Shown piece after piece: positions 47,901-61,600 of a DNA stretch of 64,000 nt. The first letter of the stretch is position 1, and every line of letters begins with the position of its first letter. Below the pieces are notes generated by a model. It saw only the letters and a list, made by a program, of their open reading frames with translations. It was not told the origin of the DNA and did not search any database. Source of the DNA: Phallusia mammillata (lineage: Eukaryota > Chordata > Ascidiacea > Phlebobranchia > Ascidiidae); contig QLIY01000126.1 of assembly GCA_003260075.1 (NCBI GenBank), positions 118,146 to 182,145 of the forward strand, read 5' to 3'. A program made the position numbers and the translations under genes.

Positions 47901-50900
47901 CGCTAACAAAATATAGAGTTTTCAACTTAAAGTTAACTCCAATCCCTCATAACGTGGACTTTCACATTTACTCCTGATCCTTATAGTTATGGAGAGAAAG
48001 TAACGGGAAGTTATTTCCTGTCGGTGAAACTGAGAAAAAATCCAGATAGCAAAGCAGTTGAAATCTTCAGGATACCGGGAGAATATGAATTCGAGGTGAG
48101 AGTTTGTTAAACCGGTGCTTCTTAACTCTTCGACTATATTTGCTTCACTATAACCATTCGCGAAATCAAATCATGAAAACAACGAATATATAGTGTTGTT
48201 GCGAGGCTTATTGCATAAACTTTCCTTTATGACTCGCGTGCTAACACGATGAAGACTCTATTAACCTGTAGTGTTCGATTTTATGTTAATGTTCGCTAAT
48301 GTGTCTCAAGGTTATCCGTGCGTCACTACAAATTAAAGAGGTATACCACCGTCCTTAACCTCCCAAGATCCTGAGCTTGTCAGGACAGAGTCGAGTCGAA
48401 TCCTTAATTCTTTAGCCTAAAAAACGGATAAAACGTGGTCTACTAGACCAGTGGTCGGCAACCGCCGGTCCGCGGTCCGGTACCGGTCCGCGAGGAGTTC
48501 GTTACCGGGCCGTATGATTTTCCAGGTTACATGCTATAAAATAATTTGCCTATGTATACCGGGAATGAAAAAAAAAAAAAAATTTAAGCCTTTTATTGCT
48601 AAATATTTGTAATTTTTTGAAGGCCGGTCCGCGAAAAAATTTCAGTTTCAAAACCGGTCCGCAGTGCAAAAAAGGTTGCCGAGCCCTGTACTAGACAACA
48701 GAATTTTTACAAAACTTAATTGTATTACATTAAGAGCGGTGGTACTATGGCAGTCACAAACTTGTTGATCAGAATATTAGAAAACACAATGGGATGTTGT
48801 CCTTTCAGGCGTTGTTCGTAAACGGAGTGACATCTTTCGAAGTTCCTATCAACTTTATCGATTTGCAACTGAATGCGGAAGAAGGTGAAACCAGAGAAAG
48901 TCTTTTCGAGGCTGGAGCTTCCATTCTTATTCTTGCGACAGTGACAGGTAATTGTGAAACATACAAAATTTGATGGCAACAAAACGTAGAGTTGTATCAA
49001 TCATGTTGATCAAATACGAAACTGCCATAAAGCTCGTATACAGAGAATAAAATCTATTGCAAAACGTTTTAAAAATATATTACTTTATTTGCAGGCTCTC
49101 CGGTAAATTTTTGGCTTTTGTTCAATACATTATCTTATTTCGTGCACATTATTCTTAATTTTTTCTACAATAGTCGTTGCTTAACTCAAAGTAGTTCTCT
49201 GTAGGGACATAAAGTCATAGCTTGGGTAAATTGTTGTGAAAGCTGTTTCTTGGTTTTTTGCGGTCCTATTTTCGTTCCCTTTTTTATGTTTTTAGGCTGT
49301 TACCAAGCAAATATACGCTTGTAACCATGGTTTTACCAAAGATCCATCAGAAATTATCCCCAAAAGATTTGAAAGTAGTAACTACCGAAAAACATAGAGA
49401 TCGTTGTTAAACCTCCAATTGTTTTGTCACATGCAACGTTGTTAAATATTTTGTTCGATATTGTGCAGGATCAGCTGATGGGATTCTTGAATCCGCGCTG
49501 ACTCAGGGAATTCCACTTGTCAAGTCACCCTACGTCATCGACTCTACTCGTCTTTTGAAACATTACGTTCCTTCACTCAGCTACACCGTACAGGTATTTC
49601 TATTAATTAAAAGCTATTAAAACATTATGTCATATGACTACCTAAATCTTTACCTAAAACATTTTACAGCGTTAACTTTCCGCTAATTTTCTTCAAATTT
49701 ACGTTAGTTTTTGTACCGTAATGTTACACACTAGTAAGCATTCTAGACATACTTCAACTTTCAAATGCAAAAAAATCAAAATCACTTCAGTAACTGCTTA
49801 CGAACTGGCATTTTGTCAAACAGGTAAAATACACTAGCTAGCCTATAAGTACCAAAAACTAAATTGTACAGATGAATGTAACCTGTCATTTATTTACAAT
49901 TTTAATATCGTACACGTAACATTATAGCAGTAACTATAAAAGACTTTTTTTCGTAACACAGGTTGACATTAAGGACGCTGTGAAAGGAGCTCATGTAAAA
50001 GATGTGCCAGTTGTCATTAAAGGTTGGTACAGCAAAGTTTAATTGAGAAAGTTGAAACAGTTTATAAATGTTGTCATCCTGAATGAGTTTGCACAAGAAA
50101 TGTTTTTTTGGGTCTTTTCGTTCTCGTGTATTTCAATTTAAAAAATAATCTTTAAAAAGCCCAAGCCACTAAATTTGGATAAAACATATTTTGATTTTCC
50201 ATCATTTAAAAAAGTTATAGAGTATGTATCGAATTGACAGAGGAAAAAGTTTGCTTTAAGAGACAATTTACTCTCAATGTTTCGTAAAGGTATTGATATT
50301 GACTTTATAATTCCACTAATATTATAATTGTAGTCGGAGAAGGTGACGACGTCAAAAATTACGAGGCTATTACTGATGGAAATGGACAGATCAACGTCCT
50401 GCTAGATTTTACGCAACCGGGAAATCAGGTAAAAATGTTGCTCATTTACTCGAAACAAAGATTCACCAAGACACTTGGTTGTTGGTTTAAATCCAACTAA
50501 ACCCTCTAGCTGGTATAACCAAATTTGTGATCACTTTTTTGATACGTGTAAAAAATGTATTACAGATATAATCTGCGGGTTTCATTTTCAATCATTTGAA
50601 ACGCAACAATTTGTTTCGGCCAACTATAGAATTCACAATGTGTCGTTTTAGCAAAACGAGACTTTAAAAGTAGAGCAATCAAAAGCCAGAGACCTTGTTA
50701 ACAACGAATTCATTCTATTAAATACGTTTCGACAATCGTTTGGCACTGATGATGACAATAGGGATTGTTAAAAAAAGTTTAATGATAGAATGTGCTTGCT
50801 ATAAACCAACTGTCAGGCAATTTTGTTTATTCGCATCTTTGTGCCAAACGATTGTCGAAATTTTTGTTTATTCACATCTTTGTGCCAACGTTTCAACAAT

Positions 50901-52621
50901 CAGCAGTTGACAACCTGCACTAATGATGACAACAGCGATTGTTGAAACGTCAACTCTGGTGTGTATTCTAAATACACAAGCTATCTGGCAGTAACAGTTT
51001 TTTAGTAGTTAATTATTTACATACAAGTGTTCCTAAATTAAAAACTAAAATTAACAATCTAAATATTCTCGAATGCTTTGACAGCGCCTTGAAGTTACGA
51101 CCAACGACGCAAACTTAGGCAACGCGGATCAAGCAAACGGTGTGTTCCTAATCGAACCGTACGTATCCAGCAGTAAAAGTTATTTGCAGGTGAGTGGCAA
51201 TCTGTAGCTTATGTTTAAATGGTTCGGGCCTGATTTCACACATTTCAACAAAGCAAACTGAACTTCCAGGCCTAATTAGGGCTTTATTTACAAACAATCG
51301 GGTTCGGGTCGGGTTTGGGGCCAGTTACTACTCTGTTTCAAACAAGTATATTTAGATAAAGTTTACATTGTAATACAACGATGAATGTTAAAACCCCTCG
51401 GTTAAAGCAAATCAATTAGTTCCAGATCAAAGTAACAACGATTTCACTTATTCACCATCGTCAGACCTTATTCAAATAGAATTAAAACAAACGTTTTAGT
51501 TTTGAAAGAATGAAACAAACTTGGTTGTGATACAGTATATCTTTAATGTTAGCTTTAATGTTTGGTTCTGTCGCGCAAAACTTTGGCTGTGTTGACATGC
51601 ATTTTAAAAAGTTTTTTGAATACACAGATTACAAGCCTCGAAAAAGTTGTGGAAAGAGGACGTCGAATGTCGTTTGTTCTTGACTTCCATCCGCTGCCAG
51701 CACCTCCAGAGATCAGAATTTTGGTACGAAGTGTTAAAAGTTGAATTATAACGAAGAAACATTGTGCAAGATTTTACTTTATGTACTCCATGATCACTTT
51801 CAATGAATCAGTTACTTGATGATACTTTTAATACTTTGTTATGATGATTTTATTAAATACTTCAATAACGTGATGATTAGTTTCAATAATTCATGATCTG
51901 CATAGATTTAAATTTTACTCTAAGAATTCTCTAACTTGAAGATAATTTTTATTACTTCATTATAACCGGATAACTAGTCCATGTTGAACTAACAGCGAAA
52001 GTGCTACTGATTAAGTTTCAGCTAATCGCTTTTTGAATCGTTTCGTTTAGAGCGAGTCATGCTTTTTTAAAGCAGGGAAAAAAACTGTATAACTGTTTGA
52101 AAAAAATATATGATTTTTAATTTGACGCGTTTAAAACTATATTCTTTTGATTGTCAGAAGGTTTAATAATTAAAAAAGGTTTAGCTAAGTATGTTGCTAT
52201 GAAATCTACGTTTAGTTTTCTATTTGAATTAAATAAACATGAACCGTTGGTGTTATTTAATTTAGCTTCACAGAATGTTTTTTTTCACTTTTTAGATCCT
52301 CGCCCGTGGTTCCATCGTGTATTCAGATGTCGTTGAAACAACAGCTGACAACCAGGTAGCGACGAAACGAATCGTTACCACCCAAAGTATGATTCCTTCT
52401 GCAAGAATTGTCGCTTACTACATGAAGGGAGCCGAAGTTGTGTCCTCCTCCATGTTTTTCGAAGTTATCAACCAATGCAAAGACGTAAGACAAGATAACA
52501 TAGCAAACAACATTGGGTTTAACGTTTTAAAGTTGTTTGTAAATTACACGAGTCTAAGGCGGCTAATATCCCGTTTCCATGGCCGTTGGTCCGATCGGAC
52601 TTTTAAAAGTGAAAAACACTG

Positions 52622-52695
<74 letters not shown>

Positions 52696-55600
52696 AAAAG
52701 TCCGATCGGACCAACGGCCATGGAAACGGGATATAAGTTTGGAAAATTGTCTGTAGTTAAATGTATCCAAGACCTTTGCTTAAAACATTGGAATTTTGTT
52801 TGTAATTTGTAATTATAAGCCTAACTTTATTCGTAATATAAATGAATGCTTTGTCACATAACAATGGCGTTACATGTATCATAAATCTATTAGGAAATCC
52901 CTGTATACTTTTCGTAGTCTCTTGATAACCTCTACAATGTTTTGTTTAGTAATGTTTCTATGATACGCAGCCCTCAACTTTTTTGTTCAGTTTTTGATTT
53001 TTGTTACTGAGGCTTTGTTGCAATCAGGGTTGAAATTTCGGGAAAAATTTGACAAGTACTGGTTCGTTCCGGTAACAAAATAATTATGTCATGATACTGT
53101 ACACATGTGGAAATAGCTTTAATGCTGGTTTTACCGACTTTTCTTACTTGAAATGCTTTTTTAGGAATTGGAAATTTCAGGCCCGGCGGAAGTTTTGCCC
53201 GGCAGAGATATTGATTTGAATATAACAGGTGAGGATATGTAACACAATAAGTTCAAACTGCCCCAGAACATGTAACCAAATGCCAAATGTTCACTTTTTT
53301 ATTCCGCTATCTAAGGTAGCAGCAGGCATTAACGCCAACTGCTTATAATGTTCAATGTAAGTTATAACAGTAAGAATCTTGTATTGTTTGACTTTTACAA
53401 CGAAGTAACTCTTATTAATGAAATATCCTTGCAAACAAAGAAAAGGACTGCTATGATTCAGCGTCATTAATTTATGACTGCAGGATAATTCGAGGTAAAA
53501 ACAAATTCTCGATTTTTATAAACCCTACATACTCACAACGGTTTACAAAGTTTGCAAACTGTTCGTTTCTTAGTTGTAGGAAGCAGTTTACATATGGGTC
53601 TTAATACCATGTTTTTTTGTCAAAAAACTGTTTGCCACTACTGCAACGTGTCTTTGTAAAATGCTAAACCCGTCACAACCAACATTTTGAACACTAGGGT
53701 CGCCAAACTCTATCGTGAGCTTGGTGGGAGTCGATCGAGCGGCTTATTTCTTGTACGACAAGAGCAGACTAACGAGAGATGTGATGTTCAAAAAGATGGG
53801 AACATTCGACCAAGGATGTGTACAACAGGGAGGAAAAAACGGAGAAGACGTTTTTGATGTGAGTAAACTTTTGTTATATATCAACAGTCACTTGTAGCCT
53901 TTTAAAAGCTTTTAAGATTGACATTGTTATGAAGATTTTATTTCGTAATTTTTAATAGTTTACTTTTTATTTTGTTGCTCAGGAACAATAAAAACGCGGG
54001 GTGAACTTACCTGTTATCAAAAATATAATTGACATGAAAGCCTGTTGTATAAAGTAAATACAGTATATTAGAGACTTCAGAAATCGTTGTGGCTTGTAGA
54101 AAAACAGTAAGGCAAAATAATGTTTCTTTTATTATACGTTATAGTACAAACGGCCCGGTAAATGAACACGTTTTTTCTTCCTTTGCACGATTTCAGGGTG
54201 CGGGTCTTATTATCGGCACAAACACGATACAACCAAAGGAAATCCGAAGTATTGCTTGTAATCAGGATTCTAAAAAGCGAAAGAAGCGAGACGTTGCCGA
54301 TCAAAACTTTGACCTTGGTGAGATTGTGAAGGACAAAAATTTCAGTGTGACATTAAAAGCACGAAAACCGTGGTTGCTTTGAAAACTAACATTATGTGTC
54401 TTTCCGCTCACAATAACGCATTCACGATCGGTATTACATTGACAAAACCTTCTGTTTTGAAAAAATAAAACCCTTAGACGACAAAACTCTTGCTTAAATT
54501 GAACTCAGTCATAACGGTAAATTCACAATTAGCATTGAAATTAGAACCTTCGACCGTTTCAAAGCAGAAAACCTTTAGAGCAAAACTCTTGCTTAAATCG
54601 AAATCAGTCAGTTTTGGGTAACACATGAACTTATATTTCGTCTACTAAGCAACATTTAATTCTTATTTAAATATAATGTTGAGATTATTTTACAAAAAAA
54701 CAGGTGCAAAGCATAAATCGCTTCTGAAAAGCAAAATTTGAAATTTAAATTTGATTTAAAGAGACGATTTTACGCTTCCTGCCGTTGCAACAGGCAAAAC
54801 ATTCTCGTTGAAGTAGGATTGTACGTCTGATTTGAGGCAATAATTTTTCTTTTTTACGTCTATTGTCTGCGTGAGATTCCATACCTAAAAAAGTGTTTCA
54901 CCTTATTCAAATAGAATTTCTTTTCTGAGTTGGTTACAACGGTATAACGCAGGGTTCTTCAACGGCGGCGATATCGCCCCCCAGGGGGCGATTTCGTCCA
55001 CCGAGGGGGCGATGGTGACAATTTTTGAATTTGGGGGGCGATTTGACTTTAAAGGGGGGCGATTTCAACATTACTGATTGTATAAATATGTAACTGTGAG
55101 ACTCAGCTAACTTTAACTTACACGCAGATTTTATTCGTCTTGCAAACACCAGGGACACAGGGCGCTTTAGCATAAACATGTTGCCATTTGAATACATTGT
55201 GTTTGCTGGTGATTGTTTTATTTTTTGTCAGCGAGGTTGGGCATTTAATTTGCCACAAGGGACACTTTATTCAGGCTATGTATGGTGACGGGCCATACTT
55301 TTTAAATTCAACGGTAACGAGCATTCCCTTAAGTTGGTTTGCTTTTTGCACTTTCTATAGGCCTACTGGCGCTTCCCAAACTATAAGTATTTGTAACATT
55401 CAATTTGGCAAATCCATTGCAAGTTGATGTGGAATGTACAGGTTTCTCCTCTACCGAGTAATGCCCTATTATTTTCAACAACAGAAGGCGATTGTTCGCG
55501 CATAATCGTAATATTACCTTGTCTAAGATGTAACAAATTTTCCTCAGCTGCATTAGAATTACCAGAAATAGATCCTGCGAGTTGTAGTAGAAATTAAATT

Positions 55601-58600
55601 AAGTTTTAACTATTAACTGAAGATTTTGTGTTGCTGGGTGAATCTAACCGCCCACATCAATTTTAAAGGGGGGCGATTTTGAGCCAGTGCCCTTGAAAGG
55701 GGTCAATATCGCTAAAAAGGTTGAAGACCGCTGGTATAACGGAAGAGTTTTTAATTTTAACAGAGGCAGAGTTGTATAAATGCGAGTTGCAAGGAAGACT
55801 TGAAAGCCCCAACCCTGAAGACGACTGTCTGAAACGTGGCAATCGTGTCAGGGATGCTTTTGAGGATATTTACAAAGGCTGCTGGGAACGATTCTTTCAG
55901 GCTTGTGTCAATGAAACTGGTGAAAGGTAAGAATTACTGATGCACCGAAAGTTTTCGCATTGTGAAAGTGATTTTGGTTTGTCATAATTGAGTTTACTTG
56001 CTGTATGCCTAACCCACAAGACCATATACTAGCGGTTTAACATACTTTGTCGGAAAACTTGATGTTTCAAAAAAGTATCATGCTTGAAGAAGGGAGAAAT
56101 GAAAGACACTGAATGTCCAAAAATTTAACGATATCTCCTTTACTCACGTGTCTAGTGCTGTTTCCATAATCTCTGCTTTCCTACTGCATTTTGAACAAAC
56201 GAAATGGGTCACGCAACTTGTTTTGGAATTGTTTAGTGTTATAGATTTTAGGCAACGCAATTCTACTGTATATAGTTTAAGCCTTCATGTACATACTGCC
56301 TATGGATCGCAAGGCGTTTGTGCCGAAAACCACTCAGTCACCTTGGTGGCCTTTATAATAACAACGGAACTTTTTTCCTTTAGAATCATTCGGTTGATTC
56401 GCAGCGAGCAGGGCAAATCTGGAGGTCAACAAGAAGCCGAGCAAGGTGTCGCCGATGCGCTGATCAGAACCGACTTCCAAGACAGTTTATTCTTTACCAC
56501 TGTTGCGCTGTAAGTTCAAAGTATGACTTACGGAGCTGAACAGAATGACCCAAGTAAAAAAAAAAAAGCAACATTAGTTGAAAATTTCAGTAGCACATCT
56601 TAACAACCAAAGGTCCAGTGGAAAATACTAAAGAAGCGTTTCGTCCATTAGGATGCATATACGAACAAAATTTTGAAGAAGCCCTACCGTTCTGGTGGGC
56701 AACTCTTCAGCAAATTAAATTCTAAAAACAACAACTAATATCTTGTTTGGAATGACACCAGTTGAACGACAAACTTTGTTCAACAATGGACCAGTAACCC
56801 TTAAGGGCAGAAACAATAACAATGTGCATGACCATTTGTCTAGTTTAAATGTTTTACAAAACATATGAATACTTAAGTGACATATTATTACAGAAACAAT
56901 GCCGGTGTTGGATCAAAGAGCACAACATCGCGTCACAGTATTACAACCTTCGACATCGACGCTGTGAGCATGCAAAGTTCACCAGGTAAAAAAAACGTAC
57001 TGGTATGTTGCAGTAATTAGTTTTCTTTGGTACACTATACACGGATCTGAAGTTTCATGAAGAGAATAACGCTACAACTTCACGTCACTGTTTCGCACCT
57101 TTTTATCGATCTTTTATGTGAATCAAGTGTATATAAACGGTAGTAACTGATGTAGCCCTTCATATCACTGATGATGGCATGAGCATTTGCCGAAACGTTT
57201 CATTCATAAAGCCTGTTGCATTTTACGTCAATTTGGGCCGTTTTACTCGCTTAAAAACTATCATTCAACATCACAGCTACTCTGACTAATTGACGTAAAG
57301 GAACTCTATAATAGCAAGTGAGCAAATCGTTTTAATTTTTACAGATGGGTTCTGTGTTGCCGAACCCACACAAGTTCGAAGTTTCAAAAAGATTTTTGTC
57401 CAACTTTACATCCCATACTCGTTAAAGAAACGTGAGCAGGCCAACCTTAGGTTATCCGTTTTCAACTACGATCAACAGAACGACAAAGTGGTAAGTACAA
57501 AAATCTTTGTACTGTAACAACTGTGTGTGCCTAAAAGTAAATAATCAGTAAGGTTGAAAATGTTGCCCTTAATCGTTTTGTTTCCAAGTAAATAAACCAC
57601 CAAAACTGCAAGACAAGTTTGTAATTTTTTTTATTGGAGTTGTAAGCGGGTCTAAAATTGGGTCCAAAACATAAAGTACAAGCCCGAAAACCGGCACGAT
57701 CAGTTTGCAAAAACAAAAGAAAGCCCATACGATGTAATAGCGGTGAAAATGATGCCGCTTGCAAAGCCAGGCCCCAGACCCGTTTGTTTCAAGCGAAAAG
57801 TCCGCCCCGACAACTCTTAACTATGCAGATTCACAGCCAAATATAAGTTCACAACGTCTAAGTATGATCATCGGTCTCCAACCACAATTTGTTAGTGATT
57901 GCTAAAAAAATAAAAACAAAATTGCTCCTGGGGTTTAATACAAAAATTTGCACCGTTTTCTTGTTAAAGTATATTGATACTTTCAAAACTACAAACACCA
58001 ATCAGCTCTACAGTATAATAGTGTAGGTATGTCCTTAATCGGTTATGAGTTGAATTGGAATTTCACAACTGCAACTTACATTGCCAGGTTTCAATTGAAG
58101 TGAATCCCGGACCAGGACTGTGTTCATACTTCAAATCAGGTAAAAATATTTTTTGACAACTTCTAAAGTGCAGGATTTTGTATTAGTTGTGCATAAATTC
58201 CCGAAATATGCGGTTTGAAACAGTCTGTAAAAGTACGGGATATTTTTTCAGTTTTTTGTTTGAAAAACCCCAAAGAAAACAGTATTAGTGTTTTTTTTTC
58301 GGCCAATTTAGTCTAGCAATAACAAACCGCCTAAATTAGGGTTAACAACACTCGCTGTGAGAAAAAAGGCAGAAGAAAATATGAACAGTTACTGTGCCAC
58401 CGAAATTATTTAAAGTTTATGTAAAACACAAATTGTCCAACTCATTTTAACGCCACAGAACCTCTATTGGCCTCATTTTTCTCTATCGAACCTCTATTGG
58501 CCTCAATTGTATGGCTTTCACAAACTGGAGAACTTAAACGCGAATTTGATTGGTGTTACAAACGGTTACAACCAAAAAGTTTCATTCATTTTGGGCAATA

Positions 58601-61600
58601 AAATTCCCGCTGTATTATTTTGGACACAAAATGGCGTCCATAAGGCCAATACAGACTTTGGAATTAACATGTTGCATTTTGTCGACAGATGATTGGTCAC
58701 TTTTGAGTGTGATGCGCGTGAGACGAGGAAAATCGGCCTCTCAAACTATCACTGTGCTTCCGCTGGAAATCCCAGATAGTGGGAAGGCAATCATGCGTGT
58801 CCGGGTGAGGGCACAAGGTGGCGCTGTGCTGGATTCGGTCGAAAGAAAAATTGTTATTGAGGTAAGACAGGGTCAATCAAAACAAATTTCACTGATCACA
58901 ATGGTCCTCTGTGTACTCGGGAAGCTTGTGTGTATGCCCAGTCACGTAAAAGTCTATGTCGTGGATATACCTGTGTGTAGCCACAGTGCGCACATCTAAC
59001 GTTGCTTTAAGTGTTACTCAATGTACTCAGGGAGCTTGTGTGTATGTCCAGAGACATGAACATCTATGCTGTGCATAAAACTGGTGTGTGGCCACAGTGT
59101 GCACACCTAATGTTGCTCACAGTGGTACTCAATGTACTCAGGGAGCTTGTGTGTATATACCAAGACATATAAAAACCAAAACGTTCTAAAAACATTCAGT
59201 TTCCTGAATGATGGATCCCACTTTAAGTCAATAACAATCGTTTATCTTGAATTTGTTTGCAGGAAGTTGGAGAGATTAAAGATATAAGTGGAAGCGAACC
59301 AATTGATTTGAAACACGACAGACGGACGACCTTTGACCTCCAGTTCTTGTTCCAGGAACGATTTGTTTACGGGACAAGGAAGTGTTGGATTTATGCTTAC
59401 AGTAAGTTGACAGCCCGACGTGCAACATCAGAAAAATCAATTGTAGGACCGAAATTTTCGGGTCGTGTTCGAGCTCTAGTTTAAATAAGCCAGACGAATT
59501 CAGGCGTGGCTTTACACTTAGCCACTTTTGTGACGTAATATTTCGAGATTTTTGTTCATCATCTTAACTGAAACTGGTCAATCTGGCGATCCCCCACTAC
59601 GAAGCTGAGATGCGCGGCATGCGAGGCAGGCAACGGTGCTCGTGATTCAACTTTCGGCGGATTACCCACTGAGCCTGTGTAGCTCGGTTGGTAGAGCGCG
59701 ATTCCCGGAAAGACTCCTGTCGTGGGTTCGAATCCTACGTCTTACCATATGCAGTGAATAGGCCTGGCGTACTGTGATCCAACAAGGGATGCGATCTGAA
59801 CTTTTAGTCTTAATTGTACCTTTTTGTCTGGAGCTCAACTTTAGATCCATTTACAACTCTAAATTAGTTGTAATTTAATGAGTAAAATGGATAATTGTTG
59901 GGACCTGTAACGTCGTGCTTAGAACCTTAGCCGTTTTTCGTTCTCATGCATGCCATGGTGCCTAAAGGATTGCTTAACCCAACGTGTTTTAGGCAAACTA
60001 AGCGAAACAAATAAAACTTAACAATAGATAAAGACATTCTGGTAATTTTATTTTGTTTGGCTAAATGATGCTTTGTCCAAAATACGACCAGATTTAAGCA
60101 TGTTATTTGATATGGTTTATATACACTTTGCGTATTGTTACGTTGTGTTCGTTTAATAGGCAACTTCTTGGGACCTACGATTGAGGTTGACCCGATCAGC
60201 AAAGAACCGCGAGATATCAAGAGCATTTTCAGGTAAGAACAACAGTAAAAGCAAACACAGCTTACCCACATTATCATGATTAAAGGTTTTAGATCTCAGT
60301 GACAACATTTTGGTGCGCATGACAACATTTTGGTGCGCATGACAACACTAGAACTTCATTTCGTCGTTATTCGCTACCAATAACAGTCTACTAATCAAAT
60401 TGAAGCAAATTAATTTGTTCAATTTTGTTTGTGAAAAGCATTTTCTCAATGAGAAATCATATGGGTTACTTAGTTCCTAAAGTGAAAGAAGAGTTTTTAA
60501 AACATTTTGAAGTTTTGATTAAATATAAATAATAATGAAAACATCAAAGTTTATCAGCAAGTGAATGAATTTCGATTTTTTTTCAGAAATCCCGGTGGTT
60601 GCGGAGAACAGACAATGCTTACCACCGGACCAAACGTGTTTGCGCTCGACTATATGGTGAGAAGCAAGAAAATGGCGGAAGGTACGCCAGAGTACATCGC
60701 AAACGTCAATCGCGGGGGGGGGGGGGGGGGGGGGGGGCAAGCCGGTAAGTTCAAATAGATCGAACTTGGGTTCGTCACATTTTCGTAATGTCGCCCTGAT
60801 CATTTGTCATCATTAAAATTACATCGCAACACAATCTGACCTTAATCCCATTTGTTACCATTATGTGTTGTGACAATGGATCCTGAACTAGTTATTATCG
60901 TTACCCTTGAGAATAGTCAGACGAAATTCATTAAACCCCCAAAAGATGTTGCACTGAATTATTTCCTTTTTGCATTTCATTACGTTACCTACATTCAGTA
61001 ATCAACCCCCACAAAACACAGACAGTTAACGGCACTTAATAATAAAAATACATCTATAGACACCGTTCCGTTCAGCAATTTCATCTCAATATAAATATGC
61101 TTAAATGCTTGTCAAAATATGTTCAACTCATGTACAATATCGAATCATATGCAAAACCAGACTGAACAAAAGTGGTCGTCTTTTTTAAAATTATGGTTGT
61201 ACGGAAATTTAAAAAATCTAAAAAATATCAAAGTCGACCACTTAAATATGTCAAATTTCGTCAGAATCCATTCACTATCGCAAAACACAGCACAACAAGG
61301 AAGTTATATCAAAGTAGGGCAGCAAAAGACTGGAAATAAAGTGAATCTGCAATGCTAGATCAGCAAGCAGTGGTGACCACCTAGCAACCTGATATTATTT
61401 TGTCTTATTCAATTTGATCTCACAAATGTCTTTTTCAGGTTTCAACAACGAACTTGCGTACAGAACCACAGCTGTTCCATCAAGACCATGGGCTGTGTTT
61501 ACTCATTATCCTCCAAGTACATGGTAAGACAAATTTATTACCGCAGAAGTAGTTGTCCCCACGTCAATAAAATGTTCCTGTCACTATATCCGAAATGAGA

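Noticed and set aside
52579..52812. Open frame with a long proline run
   Set aside because: It is only the C71 tract read as Pro, lies in C3 intron 16 and has no splice support.
60300..60350. Short tandem repeat GACAACATTTTGGTGCGCAT, two copies
   Set aside because: Real, but only about 40 bp of ordinary intronic repeat.
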